Shown here piece by piece: positions 1 through 10,639 of a DNA stretch of 64,000 nucleotides. The stretch's first letter is position 1. Each line of letters begins with the position of its first letter. The position numbers were made by a program, and so were the translations under genes. The stretch is from Sipunculus nudus (taxonomy: Eukaryota > Annelida > Sipuncula > Golfingiida > Sipunculidae): positions 35,731,956 through 35,795,955 of the forward strand of contig CM049318.1 in NCBI GenBank assembly GCA_026874595.1, read 5' to 3'. The notes beneath the pieces were generated by a model. The model saw nothing but the letters and a program-made list of their open reading frames with translations. It did no database searches and was not told the DNA's origin.

Positions 1-504
1 CCTGGTCTCAAGGAAGAAACGTTTTTTACCGGCAAAGGTGCAACATATATGAAGTTGAAATTGTTTGATTTTTCTACATTAAGTAGTGATTCTGAAGATG
101 TCACACCTGAGGTTCGTGAGCGGAATAGCCCACTTGCTAATTCATCAAGACTAAACTACATAAACAAGGTTCAGCATTCTAAAGACGGTGGAGATAGAGA
201 GAATTCAGTAAAAATGTTCAAGGAAAAGGTTCCTATATCAGTTGATCCAAAGACTTTAAAAACAGACTTTGACATCGGGTCTTTTGTTGAAATTACAATG
301 CAAGATTCTGTGAAATTTGGGTTCATCCATTGGTTTGGGTTTTATGGGGACAGTAGTAGACCTATAGTTAGCATAGAGATGGAAGAAGAGTATATTACCT
401 TTACAGATGGGACTTACATGGGGCATAGGCTATTTCACTGTCCTCCAAGAAAAGCGGCGTTTACATATCTCACCAGTTGCAGACCTGACGGACGATTAAA
501 ATAA
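1..504 (+). CDS. C-terminal part of a TRIM-like protein ending in a CYLD-type CAP-Gly domain (5' partial)
   Basis: The frame is open from base 1 and stops at TAA 502-504, so the gene enters from the left. The visible protein begins in a linker and reaches GATYMKLKLFDF at about nt 40-75, a motif shared almost exactly with the paralogue at 5064-5100. The last 75 residues or so (nt 274-500) read as a CAP-Gly domain: a glycine-led strand, GFIHWFGFYGD, an IEMEEE segment, TDGTYMGHRLFHCPP, and a terminal CRPDGRL. That ending resembles the CAP-Gly repeats of CYLD more than those of CLIP or dynactin proteins, because the GKNDG motif is replaced by TDGT. By analogy the domain should bind a peptide or protein partner; in other families these are EEY/F-type tails or NEMO. 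The RING, B-boxes and coiled coil seen in the neighbour are presumably left of the window. No frame break is visible. The domain call is firm and the function is inferred. Confidence 0.8.
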   Translation, partial: PGLKEETFFTGKGATYMKLKLFDFSTLSSDSEDVTPEVRERNSPLANSSRLNYINKVQHSKDGGDRENSVKMFKEKVPISVDPKTLKTDFDIGSFVEITMQDSVKFGFIHWFGFYGDSSRPIVSIEMEEEYITFTDGTYMGHRLFHCPPRKAAFTYLTSCRPDGRLK

Positions 505-734
505 AATGATATCTAATTTTTCCAAAGTGTTTGAGATGCCGAATCGTAGGGACTGTTTTCATCACTATATTTGCAATAATTTTTAGTAAATACTAAATGA
601 TAAACATGGGCTAACCAGAGTAACGTATCTTCTTGTGATATTCAATTATTTTAAGATCAAAAAGCTTCCTTCAGGGGCGAAGCCAAGGAACCCCAGCCCC
701 CCCCCTCGCTTCCAGTACTCTCCATCCTTCTAGA
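505..734. other. 3' flank of the first gene; no further gene seen
   Basis: This is AT-rich non-coding sequence after the stop codon. A short stretch from about 675, starting CAGGGGCGAAGCCAAGG and followed by a C-run, looks like one end of a hAT-type MITE, but no matching second end was found. No clear AATAAA signal was seen close to the stop. Confidence 0.3.
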
Positions 735-978
735 ATTTCACTAAGTCTAATAATGATTCAATTTATTAAAACACAATCATGAAATTTCTGTCAGTTATAT
801 TTTCAGATTTGTGACATGTTTCAATATAAAGCATTGCACATGCAGTAATTAATGTATTGTTTATTCATTATTCTACATTTCGTTTGGTTTGGTCCTGCAA
901 ATATGATTTTTCTTATTTATACATCTTTTACAGCTGATATTTCTAATTCGAAACAGAAAGAAGTGATTGGTAAGAATA
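735..978 (+). repeat. Dispersed repeat R7, copy A (matches 61525-61745)
   Basis: About 230 bp can be aligned by eye with 61525-61745 in the same orientation. Shared blocks include CTAAGTCTAATAATG, ACACAATCATGAAAT, TTTCAATATAAAGCATTGCA and AATGTATTGTTTATT. The two copies lie at opposite ends of the window and are clearly diverged. No terminal repeats were recognised, so the element class is unknown. Confidence 0.55.
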
Positions 979-1166
979 ATCGTCAACGTATACGTAGCAA
1001 GAGGTCGTCTTTTGTTTGTTAACTTTTACCGATTTACTCATAGAATTTACCTCTTAGAGAATTCAAGCTATTCTGTGCCCGGATAAAAAAAAAAAGCAGC
1101 AAAAGCCGCATGATCCATATTATGTGTCACAGGCAGCAGGACCAAGATAGAGGCCCTAAAGATGCT

Positions 1167-1183
1167 CCCCCCCCCCCCCCCCC
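1167..1183. repeat. Poly-C tract (17 C)
   Basis: An uninterrupted run of 17 cytosines lies in non-coding sequence. Similar C or G tracts occur at 2356-2373, 7713-7731, about 18096, 40500 and 54272. Lengths of such runs are often unreliable in assemblies. Confidence 0.9.
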
Positions 1184-1359
1184 GACTCCACCACCACAAT
1201 ATTCCGAGGTTAACATTCCGCGAGTTTTACATTTTTCATGTTTCGCAAGAGTTTCATTTCGCGTTCTCACATTCAAGAAGCCTGCACAGTGTATTATTAC
1301 ATTGATAATACCAATCTTTGATTAACAGATAATGTGAAAGATATGTTATTATTCATATA

Positions 1360-1537
1360 CAGTGGAACTTCTCCTTACGGGCACTTCTGCACTAAGTGCA
1401 CAACCTATTTACGGCCGCTTACTGGCAGTTCCAAAAAAGTGGATTTCAAGATCTATAAACTCCCCACTAAGGGCACCTCTGTATTGCAGGCAAAATGTCG
1501 AGTCCCGTCAGTGTCCGTAATTTTGGAGGTTTTACTG
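1360..1537. mobile_element. Tc1/mariner-type MITE (R3), complete, TA target site
   Basis: A 178-bp element is bounded by imperfect inverted ends (CAGTGGAACTTCTCC at the left, GGAGGTTTTACTG at the right) and flanked on both sides by TA (1358-1359, 1538-1539). The interior repeats phrases such as GGGCACCTCTGTATT. The same family, with an LTR inserted, is seen at 54908-55669, and partly around 41441-42845. TA duplication plus short inverted ends fit a non-autonomous Tc1/mariner derivative; the family assignment is inference. Confidence 0.6.
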
Positions 1538-1539
1538 TA

Positions 1540-2149
1540 TATTAATTATACCCATAATTTGTCTTTTCAGGGCTGATTTCTTAGATTACGTATTCATTTA
1601 CATGGGATACCAGGGAGTGTATAGTATAAATATTCGGGAAAAGTTCCCCAACCTGAAGCCAACCTGAGTACGTATCAGTATGCATGTATTTCAGTTCTCA
1701 GTAAGTGATTGACAATGTCAAAACATGCACGAGCAGTTGGAATAGAAAACAAGTTGGGCGGACTGAATGCCGTGAAGTATTCAAAAGTACAGTTCAAAGT
1801 CCATTTGCCGTGCTCCTACATTCCATTGATCAACACACTCTCTGTCAACATGCTACCTGTAAGCCAAAATATAGACCCTGTCGTGTCGCTATGTTTATCA
1901 TAGAGACACTACAGGGTCTAGGTAAAATACAGCTATTTCCTGTGTGGATTGAAATGTATACTATTTATATATAAATGGAGCAGATTTCGCGCATACATTG
2001 ACAACATCTGGTCAAGTAAAATATGGTGTTTGATAGTGGAAAATAATTTACATTTTTTTATGTAAGGCCCAAAAAAAGGTATGGTTCCCAGGTACATTTT
2101 TTCATAAATCAGTACGGGAGGGCTATTTTTTATTTTCCTTTTCTTTGTG
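1540..2149. other. AT-rich intergenic sequence, no gene recognised
   Basis: Short open frames on both strands have no recognisable domain. A small inverted repeat, GACCCTGTCGTGTC against GAGACACTACAGGGTC, lies around 1874-1920. Nothing else is supported. Confidence 0.4.
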
Positions 2150-2400
2150 TGTTTCGATAAAAAAATCATATGATCAGGGAAAAGCATGATATGGCAGAAT
2201 TGTTTTGCTAAACGGGTAAAAGCACTACATAACAAAGGAAATCTGATCAAAATTGTATTATTTTATCTTCTTTAAAGAAGTATCCGAGCGGCTCGATTTC
2301 TAAACTGGTAAGTTTCTATTGAAAATCAAAATAAAAATTGTTGAAGTGTGTGTGTGGGGGGGGGGGGGGGGGGTTAAAATTGACGCGCGGTGCCTGAGAA
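2150..2400 (+). repeat. Dispersed repeat R6, copy 1
   Basis: This aligns with about 12440-12635: both contain ATGATCAGGGAA, CAGAATT..TTTGCTAAAC, CCGnGCGGCT and CGCGCGGTGnCTGAGAA in the same order. Copy 1 has in addition a run of 18 G at 2356-2373. Related sequence occurs at 49240-49620 and about 53080-53290. The class is unknown. Confidence 0.5.
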
Positions 2401-2961
2401 CCCTACATTTTTTTTCGGCCATATATCGGTGACGCCTTATTGTAAACATAACTGGAAATAATAAAGCGTGCTTATTTATATTGATGTTAATACGTGATTT
2501 TAACAGCAAATTAAAATGGAATTATCAAAAGGTTGAAAAAGATAATTTTATTAAGCTGATTCCGACAACAATATATTAAGGGTCCACCATATGTTCGAAT
2601 TAATCACTTTTAATGATTCACATCCAAATTATGACGTCAGGGATAATTCATCAACGACGTTTGAGTAGGATTTTTATACGAGGTACATTAATTACTAGAT
2701 GATAGACCCGGTATACCGTGCATATTACCGGGGTCGGGGAGATATGTATAATCATTTATAACTCACGCATCTCTTTGAAGCACAACCCCTCTGTGAGCGG
2801 AACACGTTTCTATGTCCAGCTGCTTGTATCTTAATTTTGCCATTTACTTTTATATTACATGAATCCTAAATATCATACCGTCCGTACGTATAAACTCATA
2901 ATCTGGTGGAGACAGTGCGTGAATGATTCTGCAGTCGCTCCAATATTTTAAAATTTATTTT

Positions 2962-3771
2962 GTGGGGCTGTCCTCGTGGCAAGAAAATTATAACCCGGTA
3001 TGTTTACCTTGATGACCTGGCCAGTGATGGTGTTGATATTGCAAACCGGAATGAGACGCGGGGGCATTCAGGTGTTCGATGATATTTGACTGGATTCCAA
3101 CGGTGGACGTATAAAGATTAAGTTGATGTGAGGAACACATGAAAGATTTATTAAATGTACGTGTTGCAAGGAAACTGTTCCTGAAGAAAGAAACAGAAAT
3201 ATGCATACCTCGTAAGTAGCAGAAGCGGACCCAACGGGACTCTATGCAGAGGGTCCGTATTCATTTTCAACCGCCGCAAGCTTTTTTTCATCATGTCAAA
3301 CAAATTTTAAGGCCTGAAACCCCAGACATCACTCCACCCCACCCCACCCTTCGCCTGTTCGTGAAATTGGGACCTTGAATAAGGTTGTGTCATTATTCCT
3401 CCTGGGTTGAACTCTCCACTTCATAAAGTGAGGAACATGTGTTTTTCTCTTTCACTGACCATGCAGGTGGGTTAAATCCCTCATTGAAAGCAAGCGTTAT
3501 TCATATGAACAATAGTCCTTAGTGTTAGAGGTCAAGTGACCACGATGCAAGTATTCCGGTGATCCCCGAAGGCAGTTCGGCTGTGCTCGGTAAAATAACG
3601 GGAAAATCACTCAAAATTATATGCATATTAAAAATTATTTATTTTGATATCGCCTATGTCACTGCGGGGATAATAAACTTTAAAATGATGTATGGCACAA
3701 CATTGTGCACAACGCGGTTTTAGAGAACATTGCGCACAAACGTGAACCGAATTCCTTTTATAAGTATTAGA
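2962..3771 (+). repeat. Inverted repeat arm R1-A (partner 15796-16615)
   Basis: About 810 bp matches 15796-16615 in opposite orientation over the whole length with moderate divergence. Shared blocks include GTCCTCGTGGCAAGAAA, GGAATGAGACGCGGGG, TCCTCCTGGGTTGAACTCTC and GAATTCCTTTTATAAGTATT. A weaker match continues leftward to the palindromic GGTATACCGTGC near 2710, matching 16755. The two arms bracket about 12 kb that includes the TRIM-like gene. It is probably a dispersed transposable element in two orientations rather than a recent palindrome; no end signature was resolved. Confidence 0.65.
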
Positions 3772-3903
3772 AATCGGATAAACTTCTCCGAGAAAGCCCA
3801 TGAGACATCCAGTTTTTCATGGACCCGTTTAGGGGATTTCCCTTCGTCAGAGATCTTCAAACTTGTACACGCGATACACAGCATAACCTGTACATGTGTT
3901 TCA

Positions 3904-4112
3904 TATATAAGGTGTTGTCATTGGTTGTGAGCTTCCTGGTCAATTAACACGAGACAAAACATTGAATCAAAGATCACTGTATTTGTTAAAGGTGAGTAGC
4001 GATCAGATATCACACAAATAGGTACCTCGGCTGCAAAATCGCGGCGATTCAGATTTCTTAAAAAGATAGTCGCTATTCTGTTTAGGTCTTTTGGGTGTGT
4101 TCCTAATGACAG
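3904..4112 (+). promoter_or_regulatory. Likely promoter, leader exon and first intron of the second TRIM-like gene
   Basis: A TATA box (TATATAAGG, 3904-3912) is followed by an ATTGG box. A likely leader exon ends at a strong donor, AAAG|GTGAGT (3991/3992). A branch-like CTAAT and a pyrimidine-rich stretch precede the acceptor GACAG at 4112. The first ATG after the acceptor is at 4114, just before the RING-coding sequence. The arrangement is consistent with a two-exon gene whose protein lies entirely in exon 2. All of this is motif-based. Confidence 0.45.
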
Positions 4113-4113
4113 T

Positions 4114-5532
4114 ATGGCGATATAAGAGAAAGTCCAGTATGTTTGGAGGACATGACGAAGAAAACACCAAAACTGCTGACCTGTAAACACTCATACTGCA
4201 CGCCATGTCTATCGGGACTAGCTGTGGCAAATCGGAGGTCTGGCTTGAAGATACAGTGTCCAAAATGCAAACATTGCACAGTTGTCAAGTCTGGTAAGCT
4301 GTCTGATCTGCCAGATAACTTTCTGCTTGGAGAGCTTAAGGCTGCATTAGATGAACAGGTACGGTACCCTTACTGTTTTAATTGTAACAAGCTGGATAAA
4401 GAATCAAAAGCTGACAGCCATTGCGTCGCAGGTACATGTGTGAAGACTGCTTAGATAAGCACACAAAGAACCCGCAGTTCACAGAACATGAGATCATACC
4501 TTTATTAGTAGAAGAAACTGGAGGTTTCGAGGTCTGTTCTAAACATAATGAGGCTGCTCTATACGTTTGCATTGCCTGCTCCCCTGCTCGGTTACTGTGC
4601 GATGTGTGTATGACTCTCGAGGACCCATGTCATGATCCAGAGGGATTTACAGATTACGCTGCAGCACTATCTAAAATACAGTCGGAACTCAGGTTGGAGC
4701 TCGGTAAGAAAAAGGATTTGGACGAAAAACTCTCAAAGTTGGATTCAGAAAAGCAAATTATGATACAACGGGTACAGAAAAATGCTAACGATTTTATAAT
4801 AGGTATACAAGCGGCAAGAGATGAAATAGTTTCCCAAATCCAGGAGTCCTTTGACACGACGTCATTAAAGCTTGCCGTCATAGAAACAGAGCTTAGAGCG
4901 CAAGAGCTGCTTGAAAAGGATGCCAAGAAAATTACTGAACTATCTGCAGCTGCTGCGGACATCGAGACCACATTGAAGAAAGTGTCTGACCAAGAGGAGA
5001 AAGCACTTAAGTTTGATTCCGATATGCCTGAGCACAAGGATGAATCGATGTATACTGGCATAGGTGCAACATATATGAAGTTGAAATTGTTTGATTTAGC
5101 GACAATGAGAGATGGTTCTGAAGAACTTATGTCTGAGGAGGAAAGCATGTTTTGCAGGAATATCACAGAAGATCCTGAGTGCAATGACCGACCAAAACTA
5201 AATAAAAGCAAGATTCAGTATTCTAAGAAGGTCACGAAAAAGGTCCCTGTGTCAGCTGATCCTAAGGATTTTAAGACAGACTTGACATTGGGACTGCAGT
5301 TGAAATTACCATAAGGGGAGGAACAGAATATGGGGTCATCCGTTGGTTTGGGTTTTATGGTGACAATGATAAACTGATTGTTGGCATAGAGGTGGAACAA
5401 GAGAATTATGGATGCACAAATGGAACTTACCTGAAGTTCAAGCTTTTCGACTGTCCACCGAGAAAAGCGAGGTTTACATACCTATCCAAGTGCAGACCTG
5501 ACGGTCGGCTGACAAAGGGTATGGATGTATAA
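4114..5532 (+). pseudogene. TRIM-like gene (RING, B-box 1, B-box 2, coiled coil, CAP-Gly) with three frame breaks; probable pseudogene
   Basis: Domains in order: RING at about 4131-4275 (VCLEDM, CKHSYCTPC, CPKC); B-box 1 at about 4370-4460 (CFNC, CEDC); B-box 2 at about 4530-4640 (CSKH, CIAC, CDVC); a coiled coil of alternating charged and hydrophobic residues at about 4660-5015; linker GATYMKLKLFDL at 5064-5100; CAP-Gly at 5284-5515 ending CRPDGRL. Length is near 470 codons, as expected for a TRIM protein with a small C-terminal domain. Breaks: the ATG at 4114 runs into TAA unless one base is restored before the RING; the frame shifts near 4424 inside B-box 1; one base is missing at 5282-5283, sending the main frame to a stop at 5312-5314. 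The first RING ligand is Ser (AGT) instead of Cys. An intact family member would be expected to act as a ubiquitin E3 ligase. The alternative is an active gene with assembly indels. Confidence 0.8.
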
Positions 5533-5618
5533 CGTTTATCATTCTCACAGTGCTTGAATCGCCAAATTAAAAAAAAAAATGCGGTTATTGTGTCAAGTGT
5601 TATGTATATATCATATTG

Positions 5619-5624
5619 AATAAA
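5619..5624 (+). terminator. Polyadenylation signal AATAAA of the second TRIM-like gene
   Basis: AATAAA lies 87 bases after the TAA at 5530-5532, the usual position for a metazoan 3' end. It supports 4114-5532 having been a normal transcription unit. Confidence 0.55.
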
Positions 5625-5924
5625 GTTGAACCAAACGTAGTAGCTCATCCTTTGTGATGGCCTTTGAAGTTGGAGAAAAAGAAGAAGCTCCTTTGGTTGG
5701 AATTTAATACCAAAATGTGATTGGTATGTTTTCTGAAAATGTGCTGGTTAATGACGAGTTTACATCCCCTTTTATGCAACTCACAACACAAACTTTAAAT
5801 TTCAATATTTTTTTTTTTATTAAAACCGTGTACTGGTGATTGCAAATAGAAATGTACACATTTATCAACCCGATAAGATATACATCATGATATTTGACAG
5901 TATTGATGTATTTAGACCAGTTTA

Positions 5925-6400
5925 AGTACCAGTTTTCCTTCCGGTATTAAGTTTTGTTAACTGATAAGAATAGTCGATCTAAACACGGAAACTTTTTTCT
6001 TTCTTTAATTTTCAATTATTTTTTGGATTTTTTGTAAAAAACATTTATACATAAGGCTCTGCTATACATCATTCTGATCAGCTGTAAATAGAAATAGACG
6101 ATATATACAAAGCTTCTTATGTATTTAGACCAGACTAGGAACTCTTAAGTTCTTATCACTGTTATAATGAAAATATCATCTTTAGTACCAGTTTTCTTCC
6201 GGTATTAAGTTTTGTTAACTGATAGAGATAGTCGATCTAAAGACGGAAACTTTTTTCTTACTACAATTTTCAATTATTTTTGGATTTTTGGCAAAAAAAC
6301 ATTTATACATAAGGCTCTGCTATACATCATTCTGATCAGCTGTATATAGAAATAGACATATATTTGTATATAGATATATACAAAGCTTCTTTACCATCTA
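5925..6400. repeat. Direct duplication, two copies about 258 bp apart
   Basis: Copy 1 (from about 5925) and copy 2 (from about 6183) share CCGGTATTAAGTTTTGTTAA, ATAGTCGATCTAAA, ATAAGGCTCTGCTATACATC and TTCTGATCAGCTGTA in order, with few changes. The sequence is AT-rich and non-coding. Confidence 0.7.
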
Positions 6401-6464
6401 GCACTTAATTGTTGTGAACTCGAAAGATGATTTTGCAAAAATTTATACATTTTTTTCTATTTTT

Positions 6465-9400
6465 AGCTCAGCTGACTGAAAGTCATCTGAGCTATAGCGA
6501 TCACTCTTTGTCCGTCGTCCGTCTGTCTGTCCGTCTGTCTCTCTGTCTGTCCGTCTGTCCGTTAACCAGGCACAAATCGTAACCGCTAGAACTGGAATCG
6601 TCTTACTTGACATCCTGGGAGGTCCATGAAAAATCTCCTTGGAAACCAGAAATTAGGTCTCTGTTACCCATATCCTTCGAGTTATGGGGCCCCAAAGTAC
6701 CCCCCAGAAAAGTCCAAAATTTCATACAAAAACTTCAATATCTCATTAACAACTTGACTGATGGTCATGATTTTTGGCATACATATTGATCATGAGAGGT
6801 TCCATCAGTTCCTGAAGACTGGTGGCGCCACCTGTATTTTTCGATTTTTTACGAATTTTTTTCTCTATTTTTGAGACCTTTAAAAATGTGAACATCTGTT
6901 AACAAGGCACAAATCGTAATGACTGGACTTAGAATTTTCATTCTCGACACACTAAGAGACCTATGAAAAGTCTCCATGGAAACCAGAAATAACGTCTCTG
7001 TTACCCATATCCTTTCAGCTATGGGGCCCCAAAGTACCCCCCAGAAAAGTAAAAAAATTCAAACAAAAACTTCAATATTTCATTAAATACTTGACTGATG
7101 GTCATGATTTTTGTCAGATATATTGATCATGAGATGTTCCATCAATTCTTGCAGACTGGTGGCGCCACCTGTATCGTTCAATTTTTAACGAATTTTTTTC
7201 TCTATTTTTGAGACCTTTCAAAATGTAAACATCTGTTAACAAGGCACAAATCGTAAACACTGGACCTAGAATCTTCATTCTTGACACACTGACAGACCTA
7301 TGAAAAGTCTCCATGGAAACCAGAAATTAGGTATCTGTTACCCATATTCTTCGAGCTATGGAGCCCCAAAGTACCCCCAAGAAAAGTAAAAAATTTCATA
7401 CAAAAACTTCAGTATCTCATTAACTACTTGACTGATGGTCATGATTTGTGGCATAACTATTGATCATGAGATGTGTCATCACTTCCTGCAGACTGGTGGT
7501 GCCACCTTTATTGTTTGATTTTTTACGATTTTTTCCTCTATTTATGAGACCTTTAAGGATGCTGTCATCTGTTAGCATGGCACAAATCGTAACGACTGGA
7601 CCTAGAATCTTCATTCTTGACCCACTGAGAGGTCCATGAAAAATATCCTTGGAAACCAGAAATTAGGTCTCTGTTAACCATATCCTTAGAGCTATGGGGC
7701 CCCAATGTACTACCCCCCCCCCCCCCCCCCCGAGTAGTCAAAAATTCCATACAAAAATTTCAATATCTCAATAACTACATCACTGATGGTCATGATTTTT
7801 GGCATACATATTGATTATGAAATGTTCCATCAGTTCCTGCAGACTTGTGGCGCCACCTGTATTGTTTGATTTTTTACGATTTTTTCCTCTATTTTTGAGA
7901 CCTTTAAGGATGCTGTCATCTGTTAACGTGGCACAAATCATAACGACTGGACCTAGAATCTTCATTCTCGACACACTGAGAGACCTATGAAAAGTCTCGA
8001 TGGAAACCAAAATTAGGTCTCTGTTACCCATATTCTTTGAGCTATGGAGCCCTAGTGTACCCCCAAGAAAAGTAAAAAATTTCATACAAAAACTTCAATA
8101 TCTCATTAACTACTTGAATGATGGTCATGATTTGTGGCATAATCTATTGATCATGAGATGTGTCATCTGTTCCTGCAGACTGGTGGCACCACCTGTATCG
8201 TTCGATTTTTTACGATTTTTTCCTCTATTTTTGAGACCTTTAAGGATGCTGTCATCTGTTAGCATGGCACAAATAGTAACGACTGGACCTAGAATCTTCA
8301 TTCTCAACACACTAGAAGACCTATGAAAAGTCTCCATGGAAACCAGAAATTAGGTCTCTGTTACCCATATCCTTCGAGCAATGGGGCCCCAAAGTACCCC
8401 CCAGAGTAGTCAAAAATTTCATAAAAAAACTTCAATATCTCAATAACTACATCACTGATGGTCATGATTTTTGGCATACATATTGATTATGAGATGTTCC
8501 ATCAGTTCCTGCAGACTGGTGGCGCCACCTATGTTATCTATCAAGAGGGTACAAATTGCAACAACTGGACCTAGAAACTTCATTCTTGTCATGCAAGGAG
8601 GCCGATGAAGAGTGCCTGTGGAAACTTGAAATTAGGTCTCTGTTACCCATATCCTTTAAGCTATAGGACTCTGAAGTATCCCTCAGAATAATGGACAATT
8701 TGATACAAAAGCTGAAGTATCTGAACAACTAATACGGAGATCATCATGATTCTTTGCATGGATATTGACCATTAAGTGTTTTTAGCTCAGCAGAATAATG
8801 GACAATTTGATACAAAAGCTCAAGTATCTAAACAACTATTGCAGTGATCACCATGTTTCTTTGCATGGATATTGATCATGGAATGTGTCATCATCTTCGG
8901 CAGTATGTAGGCGCCACCTGTATTTTTTTTATTTTTACGAATTTTTTTCTCTATTTTTGAGACCTCATAAGATGCGGTCATCTGTTAACATGGCACAAAT
9001 TGTAACAACTGGACCTCGAATCTTCTCTCTTGACATCCTGAGAGGCCCATGAAAAGTTTCCTTAAAAACTTGAAATTAGGTCTCTGTTACCCATAACCTC
9101 TGAGCTATGGGGCTCCGAAGTACCCCCCAGAATAATGGAAAATTTGATACAAAAGCTCAAGTATCTGAACAATTATTATATTGATCACCATGATTCTTTG
9201 CATGGATATTGATCATGAAATGTTTCATCAGTTTCTGCATTCTGGTGGCGCCACCTGTATTTTTTTCAATTTTTAGCTCAGCTGACTGAAAGTCATCTGA
9301 GCTGTAGGGATCACCTTTTGTCCGTCGTCCGTCCGGCCATCCAGGCGTCTGTCTGTTAACAGGGCACAAATCGTAACCGCTAGACCGGGAATCTTCTTAC

Positions 9401-10470
9401 TTGAAATCCTGGGAGGTCTATGGAAATTCTCCTTGTAAACCTGAAATTAGGTCACTGTGACCTATATTCTTCGAGCTATGGGGTTCTGAAATACCTCCCA
9501 GAATAATGCAAAATTTAATACAAAAGCTCAACTATCTGAACAACTAATGCATTAATCACCATGATTCTTTGCAGGGATATTGATCATGGAGTGTTTCATC
9601 AATTTCTGGAGATTGGTGGCGCCACCTATATTTTTTTTATTTTTTACGATTTTTTTTCTCTACTTTTGTGATCTTTAAACATTTGGTCATCTGTAAACAG
9701 GGCACAAATCATAATGACTGGACCTAGAATCTTCTGTCCTCACCTCCAGGGAAGCCCACAAAAGGTCTACATGGAAACCCGAAATAGGGTCCCTGTTACC
9801 CATATTCTGTGAGCTATGGGGCCCTGAAGTACCCCCCAGAATAAAGATTCGGTCATATATTAACAGGGCACAAATCATAATGACTGGACCTAGAATCTTC
9901 TGTCCTCACCTCCAGGGAAGCCCATAAAAGGTCTACATGGAAACCCGAAATAAGGTCCCTGTTACCCATATCCTTCATGCTCTGGGGCTCCGAAGTACTC
10001 CCCAGAATAAAGATTTGGTCATCTGTTAACAGAGCACAAATTATAATGACTGACCTAGAATCTCCTTTCTTGATATGCTGGGAGGCCCCTGAAAAGTCTC
10101 CTTGTGCACCTGAAATTACATCTCTGTTACCCATATCCTTCATCCTATGCGGCTTTGAAATACCCCCCAGAATAAACATTTGGATTTGTTAACAGGGCAC
10201 AATTCATAATAACTGGACCTAGAATTTTATTTTTTGACATGCTGGGAGACCCCTGAAAAGTCATCTTGTAAACCTTGAAAATAGGTGTCTGTTACCCATA
10301 TCCTTCATGCTACAGAGCTCCATAGTACCCCAATGAATATTGGATGATTTTATACAAAAGGTCAAGTTTGGAAAAAGTATTTCATTCAAATTTGACATTC
10401 AGATAATAAAATTACTTTTGTCAATGTCTTCCTGGTCAGCTGAGCGTCATGACCCCTGGGTCACTTGTTA
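6465..10470 (+). repeat. Dispersed element with hairpin head and about 13 internal tandem units (R4)
   Basis: The head at 6465-6493 is an imperfect palindrome (AGCTCAG...CTGAGCT) followed by a GTCCGTC-rich stretch; a second head lies at 9275-9303. The tail near 10436-10470 has GGTCAGCTGAGC, which inverts the head, and the small palindrome TGACCCCTGGGTCA. Between them, units starting with CTGTTAAC and CACAAATCGTAAC begin near 6562, 6897, 7233, 7569, 7919, 8257, 8533, 8984, 9353, 9692, 9859, 10024 and 10188. Most are about 335 bp; the last ones are about 165 bp and lack the AT-rich half. Full units carry the palindrome GGTGGCGCCACC or near variants. Recurrent short open frames inside are by-products. 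The head and tail style is common in bivalve genomes; the class is uncertain. Confidence 0.75.
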
Positions 10471-10639
10471 TTTTTGTATTTGCATTTTTATTATGCTGTA
10501 AGTAGTTTGGCTTGTTAGTGCTGATAGGCATTTTTTTTTTTAATTGAACAGAATGCATATAACAGATCTCAGTTTTGTGTTAAACGTTTTTAAAAACCAG
10601 CAACGTAAAGAATAACTTAATATCAGTGAAATATCTTTA

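Noticed and set aside
4654-5211. A 185-codon serine-rich open frame on the minus strand
   Set aside because: It is the antisense of the TRIM-like coiled coil; the + strand has clear B-box and coiled-coil features and the minus frame has none.
7114-8337. Repeated 60-108 codon open frames on the minus strand with similar sequences
   Set aside because: They are the same segment of successive tandem repeat units; the frames come and go with small indels and show no protein family.
6465-10470. A CRISPR-like array, because of regular repeats
   Set aside because: Units are hundreds of bases long with no short-repeat and unique-spacer structure, and the genome is eukaryotic.
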